Assembly: GCA_022837365.1 (NCBI GenBank)
Contig: JALHHV010000117.1
Span: forward strand, 1-5,360
Length of the DNA: 5,360 bases
Reading direction: 5' to 3'
DNA from: Desulfovibrio sp.
GTDB lineage: Bacteria; Desulfobacterota; Desulfovibrionia; Desulfovibrionales; Desulfovibrionaceae
Below the pieces are notes generated by a model, which saw only the letters and a list, made by a program, of their open reading frames with translations, searched no databases and was not told the DNA's origin. Numbering within the stretch: position 1 is the stretch's first letter; each line of letters begins with the position of its first letter. Below are positions 5,291 through 5,360 of this stretch, piece by piece. The translations under genes were made by a program, and so were the position numbers.

Positions 5291-5360
5291 GGGGGTACCT
5301 TCCGCAAAGGGTCGCGGCGGGGTGGGCGCACCCCGTCGGAAACCTCATCGGCCGGATGGC
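5291..5360. other. Upstream region with a GC-rich hairpin
   Basis: The last 70 bp precede the 210-residue gene. A hairpin is possible with arms at 5315-5324 and 5329-5338: a perfect core GGGGTG/CACCCC with a 4-nt loop, extended outward by further pairs including one G-T. It could be a terminator of an upstream gene or a leader structure. No clear promoter is visible, and the gene further upstream is outside the window. Confidence 0.35.

Overview
The window is high-GC (roughly two thirds G+C by eye) and every convincing gene lies on the minus strand, so transcription runs from high to low coordinates. The rpmH-rnpA-yidD-yidC-jag order, the protein sequences (for example the YidC N-terminus and its KVNPAGGC segment) and the base composition suggest a Desulfovibrionaceae sulfate reducer of the Desulfovibrio/Nitratidesulfovibrio type. 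This taxonomic placement is inference from memory of the family, not a search result.

Layout in the direction of transcription. From 5290 to 3522 lie two exported proteins: a 210-residue protein of unknown function, and a 348-residue FlgO-family protein with a Lys/Ala/Pro-rich C-terminal tail. A non-coding stretch of about 300 bp (3225-3521) follows. It holds a strong 12-bp stem-loop just after the FlgO-like gene and, nearer rpmH, a sigma70-like promoter overlaid by a 29-bp dyad. The conserved housekeeping cluster comes next: rpmH (ribosomal protein L34), rnpA (RNase P protein), yidD (membrane insertion factor), yidC (membrane insertase) and, after a 160-bp spacer, the 5' part of jag/khpB, which runs off the window edge.

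The cluster is very compact. rpmH and rnpA overlap by 13 nt, rnpA and yidD by 4 nt (ATGA), and yidD and yidC by 11 nt, so translational coupling is likely. L34 belongs to the ribosome, RnpA matures tRNAs, YidD and YidC act in insertion of membrane proteins, and Jag/KhpB is an RNA-binding protein habitually encoded beside yidC. The upstream pair looks like a separate envelope or flagellum-related unit.

I see no mobile element, CRISPR array, RNA gene or new multi-gene system. The points most worth a second look are: rnpA has no ATG, GTG or TTG at its expected start and appears to use AUU inside the end of rpmH; the rpmH promoter is covered by a 29-bp near-palindrome that also reads as a terminator hairpin for upstream transcripts; and the two exported proteins share an ungapped motif that suggests distant homology.
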